Source: Alentia gelatinosa (Eukaryota > Annelida > Polychaeta > Phyllodocida > Polynoidae). Taken from it: a DNA stretch of 64,000 bases. A model generated the notes under the pieces. It was not told the DNA's origin, did no database searches, and saw nothing but the letters and a program-made list of their open reading frames with translations. The translations under genes and the position numbers were made by a program. The stretch spans positions 5,193,122 through 5,257,121 of the forward strand of contig OX465580.1 in the NCBI GenBank assembly GCA_950022655.1. Direction: 5' to 3'. Numbering within the stretch: position 1 is the stretch's first letter; the number at the start of each line of letters is the position of its first letter. Below are positions 45,779-57,200 of this stretch, one piece after another.

Positions 45779-46065
45779 ATCGTAAAACCGTATGAGTTTT
45801 AATCTGGGCTCCCGTATGCGACGACTGGAGTCTGGCGTAGTGATATACAGAGCCAAAACTCCAGGAGTCTCATACGAGCCCAGATTAAAACGAATAAGGT
45901 TTTGATAGCTCTCCTTGCTGCTCTGAAGGTGCTTGGAACTACTTTCAGCTGCTGATCTCTGATTGGTCCATTTTTTGTACGCTCCTAGGAGCGATTTTTT
46001 ATCCGTATGCGACAGACAGAAAGTCAATGTTAAGCCTATGGGATTTTATATTAGGGGTAGGATAA
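45779..46065 (+). mobile_element. Hairpin element, AGGGGTAGGATAA family, copy
   Basis: Hairpin GAGTTTTAATCTGGGCTCCC ... GAGCCCAGATTAAAACG (45786-45903), module ending AATGTTAAGCCTATGG-11 nt-AGGGGTAGGATAA at 46065. The internal bounding repeat after the hairpin has decayed. Confidence 0.82.
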
Positions 46066-46311
46066 ATATCACATATCACATGCTCCACTAGATCTCAATC
46101 AGTTAGCCAGTAACCCTGAAGAAGGCCACAAGGCTGAAACTAGTTCAAGTTGGTACATTGTGCTGCTCATGTACCAAGACAAACAACCAGTGAACTGTAT
46201 GTACTACGAAGGAACTTCATTAAAATTATCAAACACATTTTGACTCACTTATGCTTTGTGGTCACAACACCAAACATATCACATAAATGTTCCTTATATT
46301 TGACATATTCA

Positions 46312-46312
46312 T

Positions 46313-46364
<52 letters not shown>
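46312..46364. repeat. (TA)n microsatellite
   Basis: About 26 TA units, directly followed by a purine-only tract. Confidence 0.95.
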
Positions 46365-46366
<2 letters not shown>

Positions 46367-46368
<2 letters not shown>

Positions 46369-46884
46369 AGGGAGCGAGAGGGGGAGAAAAAGAGGGAAAG
46401 GGAGTGAGGGAGGGAGAGAGAATAAGAAAGAGAGAGGGAGAGGAAGAAAGGGAGGGAGAGTGATAGGAGAGAGGGAGAGCGAGACAAGAGGGGGAGAAAA
46501 AGAGGGAAAGGGAGTGAGGGAGGGAGAGAGAATAAGAAAGAGAGAGAGGGAGAGGAAGAAAGAGATGGAGAGTGAGAGAGGAGGGAGGGGGAGAGGAGAG
46601 AGACAGGGAGAGGGAGGGAGAGAGAGAGGAAGAGAGAGGAGAGGCAGGGAGAAAGAGAGGGGAGGGGGAGGGGAGAGACTGGGGAGGGGAGAGAGAGGAG
46701 AAACAGGGAGAGAGAGGCAGGGAGAAAGGGAGGGGAAGGGGAGGGGAGATAGAGAGACAGGGAGAGGGAAACAGTCAAGGAGACAGAGAGAGGAAGAGGG
46801 AGAGACAGGGGAGAGGGAGAGATGGAGAGGGAGAGAGAGTGGGGAGGGGAGAGAGAGAGAGAGGTAGACAGCGACAGAGGGAGA
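46367..46884 (+). repeat. Second purine-rich (GA) tract, about 520 bp
   Basis: Irregular GAGAGGGAGAGG-type sequence with an 88-bp internal duplication (46385-46475 / 46489-46565). Long frames on both strands are artefacts. Confidence 0.93.
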
Positions 46885-47178
46885 GGTATGTGTGTAACAC
46901 GTTACAACACGGCCTGTTGAGTGGTGCATTCACCAAGGATTCAACAACACTCTTTCAACAATGACGACTTGTTGACGACTTTAAATATAGATTCCGCTGA
47001 GATTGTGTGAGCTGACCATCAGGTTGGGTGTGAAGGTAATCCGCGTAATCTCACAGCTGGAGTAGGGTCTGTGCTTCACACAGGGATCCCGGCATTGTTT
47101 GTGATGTAACGTAGTAGCAAACCTCTGTGCTTTAAGTGCTGATTCCACAGACACACAACGTATAGCGAGATTGGTCAC

Positions 47179-47568
47179 CAGGGATGCAAGTTCGCCAACA
47201 ATTGACGGAAATCAGAAATTTCTGCATCTTGAAATATGATCATAATTAACAAAGTATGAAAATCATAAAATAAAACTAAATTCCAAGAAGTGAAAGATAA
47301 TTCTGGCAGCAGGCTCTCACCAACGGCGAATAAACCTCGATAGGCCGTTAGCATTGACGCACACGCCGGGAAACCCGCACAGTCAGTACTTTGGCGGCAG
47401 TTAAACACGCCAAGGGCTGTTGACACTGCCGTCAGAGTTCCGTCAAGTGCCGAAATTTTGTTTGACGGCCGGGGGGGGGGGGGGACCCCCCCCCCCCCCC
47501 CCGAATACGCCCCAGTTTTTGTTTTTTTTTGTTTCCGACTTTTTCATCAGTCCCGACTTTCATCCCTG
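47179..47568. mobile_element. TIR element CAGGGATG...CATCCCTG, 6-bp target duplication, copy 1
   Basis: Ends CAGGGATGCAAG and CTTTCATCCCTG; GGTCAC flanks at 47173-47178 and 47569-47574. A poly(G)/poly(C) core lies at 47470-47505. The second copy is at 56458-56802. It is non-coding. Confidence 0.9.
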
Positions 47569-47993
47569 GGTCACGATTTGGTAGTCTTGCTAAATCGGGC
47601 TCGGTTTGACTGATCGCGTTCCTATTCATCGCCATGTGTCTTGAGGTGTCTTGGTGGTGGAGCACCAAAATATACACAAGACATAGTGCAGCTACATTTT
47701 GTGACAACGGAGGTACGACATATCGCAACACTTTAAGATATTTCAAGATATACCCAGATATATCACAACAAATCCATCGTGTTGGTGGAATCAGCCCTTA
47801 AATGTCCCTGGGCCCCGTTGCTCCACTTTTTGTGGTATGCTAGCTATAATCGGATCGCAATTTTATTTTTACAATTACTTTAACGATTGGTCTAAAAAAG
47901 CGTACCGTAATATCGGATTGTATCCCTATATTCACGCGGTATCACTAATTTTTATGATGTGATAACGATACAACAATTCAGGCGCACATAATA

Positions 47994-48296
47994 TCATAAA
48001 ACTGGATGAGTTTTAATCTTGGCCACCGTATGCCACGACTGGAGTTTGGCATAATGACTTCATGAGGCGAAGCCAAGTGAAGTCCGGAGCCAAAACTCCA
48101 GGAGTGGCATGCAGTGATCAAGATATAAAAAGAACCAGGTTTTGATTTTATCCTACCCGGTCTCCTTGATTTTGGAATATTATGTGATAAAAATTTTGTA
48201 TGTCACTAGGGGCATATAAAACTCCGTATGCCAGTCAGCGTGACATATGGAAACTTAATGTTAAGCCTATGGGATTTTATATTAGGGGTAGGATAA
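47994..48296 (+). mobile_element. Hairpin element, TTATCCTACCC family, complete
   Basis: Hairpin 47998-48146 with tip TGAGGCGAAGCCAAGTG (48063-48079); TTATCCTACCC at 48148-48158; AATGTTAAGCCTATGG; end AGGGGTAGGATAA at 48284-48296. Confidence 0.9.
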
Positions 48297-48504
48297 TGAC
48301 TGAGATAGGGGAAGATTCATTAGTTCTTTCATTAAATACAGATTGGCACCATAGTTAAAACTGGTCTGACATCTGGTTGTGTGGATCGCTCAGTTTGCAG
48401 TATTATTTTGATTTTGAATAACTACAAAAATTACTTTTACATTCACTTAGCTTTGTTTACTATTGTTTAAAAACTTAGTATGTATGAGGAACTAAAGAAG
48501 ATAC

Positions 48505-48676
48505 CTACTAGTTTGGATCAAAGTCGTCGTGCTCCACAAATTTGATGCAGAGTGATATGAACGAGGCGAAGCAGAGTGAATATCATGTAGCGTTCAAATG
48601 AGTTAGAGAATAATGACTTTGACCCAAACGAGTTGCTTTCTGTATTTATCTCACCCCTGTACACACTGAAATAATG
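48505..48676 (+). mobile_element. Hairpin element, TTATCTCACCCCT family, hairpin part
   Basis: Arms GTTTGGATCAAAGTC / GACTTTGACCCAAAC, tip CGAGGCGAAGCAGAGTG (48562-48578), then TTATCTCACCCCT (48646-48658). The AATGTTAAGCCTATGG box appears only at 49363, after a SINE (48718-49018) and other sequence, so the module is interrupted. Confidence 0.75.
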
Positions 48677-48717
48677 GATGATGCACAGGATATAGACCAT
48701 GGAGAATGTACTAGCAA

Positions 48718-49018
48718 TACAACTATATCAAAGGCCAGTCCTTCTCATACCATGTCTATGTGGTGTGGTTTACAGCCACCTTTCTCCTTCATCCCCAGCA
48801 GTGGTAGATTTACTGCTTTATCAAAGGCCAGTCCTTTTCATACCATGTCTATGTGGTGTGGGAAGTAAAAGAACTCTCACCTCGGTAAATGTGTAGGGGG
48901 GAGATTTCTACCTACCTTCATCACATAGATTCAATCACCACCCTTGTGCTATAAAAGAACCTTGAGAGAGTCTGGTAAGAACCTGTAATGGTTGACTGGA
49001 CGTTAAATCAAACGAAAC
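48718..49018 (+). mobile_element. tRNA-SINE, 5'-truncated, duplicated body
   Basis: Lacks the tRNA head; the CCATGTCTATGTGGTGTGG segment is present twice, as at 41023-41405; tail ACGTTAAATCAAACG. Confidence 0.85.
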
Positions 49019-51129
49019 AATGTCAAGCTTTATTTATGCTGTATGCCAGTGGAATTGTCCTTTTATGTTGGATAGCCCAAGACGGATCTATTAGTATGTC
49101 CTGTACCCGGTCTCTTTTTTACTACTCACATATTTAACAATGTTTTGCATAACTTTGACTTGTAATTCTTGTTCTGTATTTAAGTTGATAAAATATATGT
49201 GCTTACGAGCGCAACGACGGAGAATTGAAAACTTCTGGGCGCACATTGAAACCAGCCCTCGGGCTGAGTGTGTACTCCCAGCATAAATAAATGTTTCAAA
49301 AAACCCCAAAACAAACAAACAAAGCAATAGCAATACCCGTAGTGGCATGGAGAAGAAGTTCCCAATGTTAAGCCTATGGCACGTCAGACATTGTCTTTTC
49401 CCAGTTTTTGTCTGACCAATGGAACACTAGCTCTAACGAAACTAAACTTTTTCGTCCTCAAATACCACAACTTCCTCCTTTATTGTCAAAAAAAGTGAGA
49501 AAAGTGCCACAGACCCGGCAGTTTCCTCTCAGAGCAATCTTTCATTCCCTGAATTTATTTTCACAACTTATTTTTAAAAGATCTGCAGAGTCATGGGCTG
49601 ACATCAGAACTCGTGCTGAAGCAGGATTTTTTAATCTGAAGGAAGTTCTATGAGGTTACAGTAATGGGAAGGGCGCCTGCTATACTCGGGAGGTTTTTAG
49701 TCTCAGCGTGTGTGCAAGTCACCAAATTCCTCTCAGTAATTTCTATATTTATCTCATGATGAAATTTTATATCTAATTTAGAAATTTCATAGATGGCAGT
49801 TTTGCTTTTTTTTCAAGGAAATCCTTGTTTTCATTTTCTTTTAATGAATTTAATTTTGTTCTTGTTTTAAAAACAAAGAAAATAAATTGGGCCTTATTCA
49901 CACCAATAAACGTTGTTTCAAACCTCCTCATCCACCCCAGCTTGTTGAGAATAACTATGTGTTTCCCATGTTTTCTCAGTCTCTCTGAAGTAGTAAATTC
50001 CACATAATAAACATTTCCTCATTCATTCATGACCCTAACTGACATCCCCTATTTCTGAAGACAACCTCATATATGGTACGAAAAAACCTACTTAAATTTT
50101 GATTTTCAATTCTTTTCCCTCTGTCCTGACTTTCCTTATTTGTTAGTTGCAACTCTTAGGTCTTAAGGCAGGTACAGCATAGAAACATAACTAAAATATC
50201 ACCAAGGTTACTCTTATTCATAATGTCGTGTTCGTGGATAGTAATCTAAATAAGTGACTCCAAGACTTTGTCCCCTTACAAGCTTTATTGCTAGTGTTAC
50301 TGCAATGACCGCTAGCTGCGGACTGACTGGCGATACATCTAGATGTCGCCTATATCACCTGGCTCTGTGTTTACTGCGTGGGGGCGTCTGTGTTAATCGT
50401 AACCAAGGGGCACCTCCGGCGGAGTGTTATGCGGAGCCAGCATAATTAGTAAGGCCATTGGAAAGTGCACATATATTTTACATATAGAAAAATCGGAATG
50501 TAACAATCCATCAGGGTTTACAGATTTTCAAGTGATTTTCAACCTCTCGCCTATTCTCTTCAGAAATGTTATTGATATATTAACCAATATTAAGACAAAT
50601 ATTCCAGAAATGTTCATACATCACTTTAGATGTCCATAAATTCACCTGGACTATGGGTAAGATGAACACCAGAAGAAACCTGCTCTGTTCTACTCAAACT
50701 TTCAGCCAATAGGTTGAGAATGTGCACAGATCACTCTTCGCACTGAATATTTCCAGCCATATGATTGGCTAGATTGGCAAAAAACCTGAGTTGACTGGTA
50801 CCCTGCAACAGTCCTAGTTTCCTGGTCATCCACTAGAGGGCAGGGTAGCTTTTAACCCTTTTGCCCTACCCCTACTGTACATCCAGTACAAAAAATCACC
50901 AAACTCGGCAGGCACCGCAAACAGAATCCCCTAAATAACTGACGGATGGCTAATATATGGTATTGACGTTTGAGTATGGGAATACCTGTGTGGATTGTAA
51001 GTATATAACCAAAATAAGTATACTAGAATATAATGGACTTGAACTATGCAAACAAACAAATCAGTCTCAACGGTGTCCATAATTTGGAATTTCAATGAAT
51101 ACAAAATGGTGTTTACAACATTTTTTTTA
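49019..51129. other. Mostly unique, no gene recognised
   Basis: Includes fragments shared elsewhere: 49393-49500 with 53026-53110 (CCTCAAATACCACAACTTCC) and 49964-50056 with 63700-63790 (TTTTCTCAGTCTCTCTG). No recognisable coding sequence. Confidence 0.4.
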
Positions 51130-51405
51130 TATCACCCCTGGTATATTTCTCCCATAGGCTTAACATTGGGAACTCATTCTCCATGCTCCTACAAGTATTG
51201 CAGATCGTTCTCCATGGTCCATATCCTGTGTGTCATCCATTCTTTTAGTGTGCACAGGGTTGCAATAAATACAGAAAGTGAGTTGTTCGTAAAGTCGTTT
51301 GCTCTCCAACTCGTCTGAACACTGTGATATTCACTCGGCTGTCGCCTCATTCATATCCACATCAAACTCATAGAGAATGACGACTTTGATCAAAAGTTGT
51401 TGGTT
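51130..51405 (-). mobile_element. Hairpin element, TTATCTCACCCCT family, reversed
   Basis: TATATCACCCCTGG, then CCATAGGCTTAACATTGG, a decayed internal repeat, and a hairpin with tip TTCACTCGGCTGTCGCCTC and arms GTAAAGTCGTTT / ACGACTTTGATC. Relative of 48505. Confidence 0.75.
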
Positions 51406-51548
51406 TCTTCTTCAATCCTCATACTGGTCTATATATAGACGGTGGTCGCTATGTCGGTGGTGGCGTGAATAGATTATTAAGCAGGCCCCAGGTTCTGACC
51501 ACTTAAAACCTTCATGAATTTCACAGGATCGCATTCATTTAAGATTAT

Positions 51549-51918
51549 TTTCTATCATCCATCGTATACAAAGGCCCCATCGAAAATGTATGGGGACTCA
51601 GTAAACCACTACCCATTGTTTAAAGCCTGTCAGATACCATAACTGTGGTATATGGATTCAGACCTGTGGTATACGGCCTCAAAACCATGGTATACGCGAG
51701 AAATAGTCCCTTTTGCTATAGAACAAAAAGTAGTCCCTATTGTTATACCCTTTCATATGGCAATTACTGGGTTTGATTTATTCGTAAAGATGGATAATGA
51801 CTCCAACAAACAATGATTTTGTGGACAGGCGGCTCTGTAAACCACTCGAGGTTGATGCTTGTGTATTAATACGCGTCAACCTTTCATGGTTTATGGCCAC
51901 CTGTCCACAAAACCATCG
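51549..51918 (-). mobile_element. Hairpin element, GATGGATAATAAA family, complete, reversed
   Basis: CTATCATCCATCGTATAC start, AAGATGGATAATGA at 51787-51800, then a hairpin with arms GGTTTTGTGGACAGG (minus strand) / TTTTGTGGACAGGCGGC. Confidence 0.85.
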
Positions 51919-51939
51919 TGTAAAAGGGTACGAGAAAAT

Positions 51940-52185
51940 AGAAGAAAGTACTTGAAAAACAGTAACAACATGAAAATGTTGTTTGAAACTATTCCAAAGA
52001 AATATATCATCATGTTTTTGAAAGAGGCAAATCTTTTTGATTGTATATGAAATATTTGAAAACATTGAAAAGAATTGACTGAAATAAGTCTACGAAAGTG
52101 AAAAGCTAAATCATTGATAGTCCCTATATACCCTCAGGGTCCCCTGGGACGTTAAACCACAAACAAACAAACAAAACACACATTG
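51940..52185 (+). mobile_element. Second SINE-like family, copy 2
   Basis: Matches 37621-37835; ends CCCCTGGGACGTTAAACC and (CAAA)n. Confidence 0.65.
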
Positions 52186-52275
52186 ATTATTGTCTATTTA
52201 AACCATGACAGGTGTACTTTGTGAGTCTTTCTCTGGCACGTGTAACTTTACGAGGTGATTCGTCTATTTTTACAG

Positions 52276-52301
52276 CTACACATCTGTGACCTTGAACCAG
52301 C
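52276..52301 (+). other. ASS1: Possible 5' UTR segment of ASS1
   Basis: TATTTTTACAG ending at 52275 is a plausible 3' splice site 26 nt before the ATG, suggesting an upstream noncoding exon. This rests on consensus only. Confidence 0.4.
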
Positions 52302-52412
52302 ATGTCGGGAGACAAGAAGGGAACCGTGACCTTGGCCTACAGTGGTGGCCTTGACACCTCGTGTATTCTCGTCTGGCTCCGAGAACTCGGTTATGACGTC
52401 ATCGCTTTCTGT
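52302..52412 (+). CDS. ASS1: ASS1 coding exon 1 (residues 1-37)
   Basis: ATG in context CCAGCATG. Encodes the N-terminal beta strand and the ATP PPi-loop YSGGLDTS. Ends at the donor TGT|GTAAGT, phase 0. Confidence 0.97.
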
Positions 52413-54253
52413 GTAAGTACCGAGGATGACTTTGACAAGATATAGTATTGACAATTGTTCAATTTGATTATGTTAAATACATGATATTGGATATAAAGCT
52501 CGACATTTTAACAGTATGCTGAGAATTTTGCATTTGATTTTGCTGTGTGCCCACAGCACAGGAAACCCATGTTCCCTGCAGAGAAATTCCCACAGGGAAC
52601 ACAGGGAAAATAATTTCACCAACTGAGGGAAACTATAAAGATTTCAGGGAAAATACGCCGCATATTACATTAGAAAATGACTCTAAAATCCGCTGCAGTC
52701 AAACGTTTTATCAAAATATCAAAAGGTTTCCACTCAGAATGTCGTAGGACATGGTTCTAAAGCCAGAAAATACCATGCCAAACTGACCAGATTTTCAGAA
52801 ATGGTGACAAGCAGTGGTAGATTTATTACTATATCAAAGGCCAATCCCTCTCATACCATGTCTATGTGGTGTGGGAAGTAAAAGAACTCTCACCTCGGTA
52901 AATATGTAGGGGTGAGATTTCTACCTAAATTCATTACATAGATTCCATCACCACCCTCGTGGTATAAAAGAACCTTGAGAAAATCTGGTTGACGGGACGT
53001 TAAATCAAACCAAACAAACTTGCCTTTTCCCAGTTTGGAACACTAGCTATATCGAAACTAACCTTTTTTATCCTCAAATACCACAACTTCCTCCTTTATT
53101 GTCAAAAAAAAATATTATTGGAAAACTCTGATTAAAAGGAGTTGTAGAGCTGTGCTTCTGCAGTACTTATATAGAACTGCATCGAGAATCGTATAAATAC
53201 ACAATACTCCACGAGTTTGGAAGGGCAGCAATCTTCATCGAGGCGAAGCCGAGTGACGATTACGGCCATTTCAAACGAGTGTAGTATTGTTTATTTTACG
53301 ATTCGAGTGCGGTTATGGATTTATCTCACCCCTTTTAAGGTTAGGGGAGTTCAAATTTATTGTCTTGTCATCTCATATTCACTACGCCACGACCATGGCG
53401 TAGTATTGTCACTTTACCGGGGTGATAGTTGAGTATTTTTTTCTAATGTTATTCCTATGGCTACACTTGTACCAGGGGTGAGATAATGACTCGCACACTC
53501 AAAGTTAAGATGTACCTAAATTATAGCTTTGTCAAGTTGGCAAGTTGGTTTGGTTGGGATAGAAATATATATAGAACTACATTGAGAATTGTATGAATAG
53601 TTATATAGAACTGCATCGAGAATCGTATAAATAGACAATACTCCACGAGTTTGGCGGGGCCGCAATCGTCATCGAGGCGAAGCCGAGTGACGATTATGGC
53701 ACAACCAAACGAGTGGAGTATTGTCTATTTATACGATTCGAGTGCGGTTCTGGATTTATCTTACCCCTTTCTATCGTTTAAATAACATCACAACTCCAGA
53801 ATAATCGGAATATACTTAGCAAATCCACTACGCCACGGTTGTGGCATAGTATTGTAACGTTACCAGGGTGATCGTTGAGTATATTTTTCTAATGTTATTC
53901 CTATGGCTAAACTTGTACGAGGGGTGAGATAAACAATACTCCACAAGTTTGGATGCCCCGCTATCACCATCAAACCTTGAGAAAGTCTGGAAAGGACCTA
54001 TAATGGTTGACTGGACGTAAAATCAAACCAAAAACAAAAACAAACAAACAACTGGTATATAGAACTCCACTGTAGTTCTCGATTGTCTTTTTTAATCCGT
54101 TGTCATCTCGTTTTGTGTCTCCAGGCTGACGTTGGTCAGGAAGAAGACTTCCCCGCCGCAGAGGCAAAAGCTCTTAAACTGGGAGCTAAAAAGGTAATTA
54201 TGATAACTTTATGTAAGTATATCGTTGTCGTCATTCGTTAAGTGCTTTAATCA

Positions 54254-54286
<33 letters not shown>

Positions 54287-57200
54287 CTTTATTGATGTCA
54301 ATGGTTACATTTTGTACTTGTAGTTTTATAGTCACGTTGGTTTCATGACAGCAATAAAGTGGCCAGTAGTGTCAGCTATACAATAAGCTGGTTTTCGTCA
54401 CTAGGCCTCCCAGTGAAGGAGTTTTTACATTCGACTACTAGACAGTACACCACTCTAACACTAACACTAACATGCAGCTATCTCTCATCTAACACTAGTA
54501 CAGGATTCACTGAGTCAAAATAAGACTAGAGGCACATTTGTTGTCATATAGTAAACAAATAAGTAGGGGGGGATCTCCCCTAGTAGGCAGAACTTCCTCC
54601 CATAGCATTATAAGGTAATTTGGTAATAAAATGCACCTGGACACTTAATGGCAATGTAAGTAAGACACTTAATGGCGATGGCCTAATTAGACCGTTCTCC
54701 GGGGCACTTAATGGTAACTCATGTTAGCTATTATGATAAATTGTTTTCCAAAAAATCCATCATAAAAAATCCGTGGTGTAGGGGATTTAATTTCATGCCC
54801 CTGTGATTTCTGAGGAAATTTTTTTTTTAATTTTTTTTTTTTTTAGTGCAGTAGTACAGGGACTCAGACACACGCCTCGTTCCACAATCCCTATTATGAT
54901 AAATTGAATTGAAACCTAGACTGGTTCCCAGCCCCAATGAATGACGGGACAGGTAACGCACAGCTTGAGCAGCGAGTGAGCGACCTTGAACTTACGCTGG
55001 TTCCACGATCATTTGCAGTGGCAAGGAGAAGCAGTATAACCTTTTCTCCATCTTGAGATTTCTCAAATAACTTATCTACACTTGTTTGAAATACATGGAA
55101 ATGTAAGATAGAGAAATGAGAATGTTTCTAAGGAGAGAAGATAACTTATTAGAATACTTCTCTGTAAAACTAACATAGTTTGCCACTCACTCTATGGCCT
55201 TATATGTGAGTGCACATTGGCCAGGTTCAGGCCTCCCAGGGAAACCTTTAAAGGCGTATCGGACAATTTGGCTTGAAAATTAAAACCCAGGTCAATTTTC
55301 TGAAAATTGAATATGATGATCTTTAAGTGTTGGGGAACACATATCTAACTTAAAAATGGGGGGTCAACGCGCTAGTTTTTGATTTATAGATCAATATTAT
55401 GCGAATTCCATATAAGAATATATGGAAATTCTAATAATTTTTTTTTGACATTGTAAAACCCATGTCATTTTCGTCAAACTTTCATAGAATATAGTTCATA
55501 TATAGTACAACTTTTTTAGCTTTTAAAAACCATAGGTCACCGTCTTCGTTTTTGAAAGAATTGACGAAAACCATATTTTTCAGTATATTTCCTATGTAAA
55601 TTAAGTGAATGTAAATTGGCCTATTTTATGTATTAGGATTATATAAACTGGACAAAATGTTAATTTTACTCATGTAGAATTAGAATGACTCCCACGAAAC
55701 CAGTTTTGACCTATAATTGACATTATTCAAAATTCACCAGGTGGCACCACTGTGAATTATAGGATATGCCTTTAAAACCTATAAAAACCTATATTTTGAT
55801 TCTTGAGCCTTTATGTTTTTAAGTAACCTATATAACCTATAAAAACCTATATTTTCACTGCCATGCAGATTGATGTGTACAGGAAATTTTAGAAGTTAAC
55901 TTGACACAAAGTCAGATTGTCAAATAACAAGAAATCCACATTATTAGTGTATTTAAGAGATCTTAAAAGTGTTTAAGAATCAACAGTTTGTGTGACTTCG
56001 TGCCAGTCTGGCTTGCTGTTGGATAATCAGCATGCACATGTACATGCTGGGTATAACCTGATGAGCCAGACATCCTGACGTCCTGCAAATTAGCACTATG
56101 TATATCTCTTTTAGAAATGAAAAACTAAAAATAAGTGATTCACTATATTTTGACTCCATGATGATGAATATGTTAACCCTAAAAACCAATAAAAGCCTAT
56201 GTTTTTGGCCTTGAGAAATCTGTAAAAAACGTATATTTTTATTTTCAAAACCTATTAAAAAACCTATACTGAAGAGTTACTGGGAAGCCTGAAGGCTTCC
56301 AGGTTCATGTATACAGCTGCTGGTATTGTATATGTAGCTGGTGGTCGTGGTTTCTGTTTTCTCACAGTTCGTGGCGCAAGTAAAATATGCTCCACTAGGC
56401 GGCACTAAAAAGTAACTCATTTATTATCCATCTCATACAAACTCCCCATTGAAATTGCAGGGATGCAAGTTTGCCGACAATTGACGGAAATCAGAAATTT
56501 CTGCATCTTGAAATATGATCATTAACAGAGTATGAAAATCATAAAATGAAACTAAATTCCAAGAAATTCTGGCAGCAGGCTTTCACCGACGGCGTATAAA
56601 CCTCCAGTCAGTACTTTGGCAGCAGTTAAACGCGCCAAGGGCCGTTGACACTGCCGTCAGAGTTCCGTCAAGTGCCGAAATTTTGTTTGACGGCACGAGG
56701 CGGGTCTCCCCCCCCCCCCCCCCCCCCCCGAATACGCCCCATTTTTTTTAATTTTTTTTTTTCTGTTTCCGACTTTTTCATCAGTCCCGACTTTCATCCC
56801 TGAAATTGTATGGGGACTCAATAAACCACGACCCATTATATAAGACCTGTCAGATACCATAACTGTGGTATACGGATTCCAATCTGTGGTATACGGCCTC
56901 AAAGCCACTGTATACAGGAAACAAGTCCCTTTGTGCTATAGAGCTAAAAATGATTTGATGTACTGGAAAATATGGATAATAAATACAATAAATGATGGTT
57001 TGAGGACAGGCAGCTCTGTAAACTACTCAAGCTTGAGGGGTGGGGAGATACCATGTCCATGTGGTGTGGGAAGTTAAAGATCTCTCACCTCGGTAAATGT
57101 GTAGGGGTGAGATTTCTACATAAATTCATTTCATAGATTCGATCACCACCCTTGTGGTGTAAAAGAACCTTGAGGAAGTCTGGAAAGAACTGGACATTAA

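Noticed and set aside
46245..46929. Ser/Pro/Leu-rich minus-strand ORFs of 177 and 206 codons
   Set aside because: Complement of a GA tract and (TA)n microsatellite; low-complexity artefacts.
52547..52747. 66-codon ORF in ASS1 intron 1
   Set aside because: Not conserved with any ASS1 segment and not flanked by splice sites in phase; the neighbouring exons join perfectly without it.
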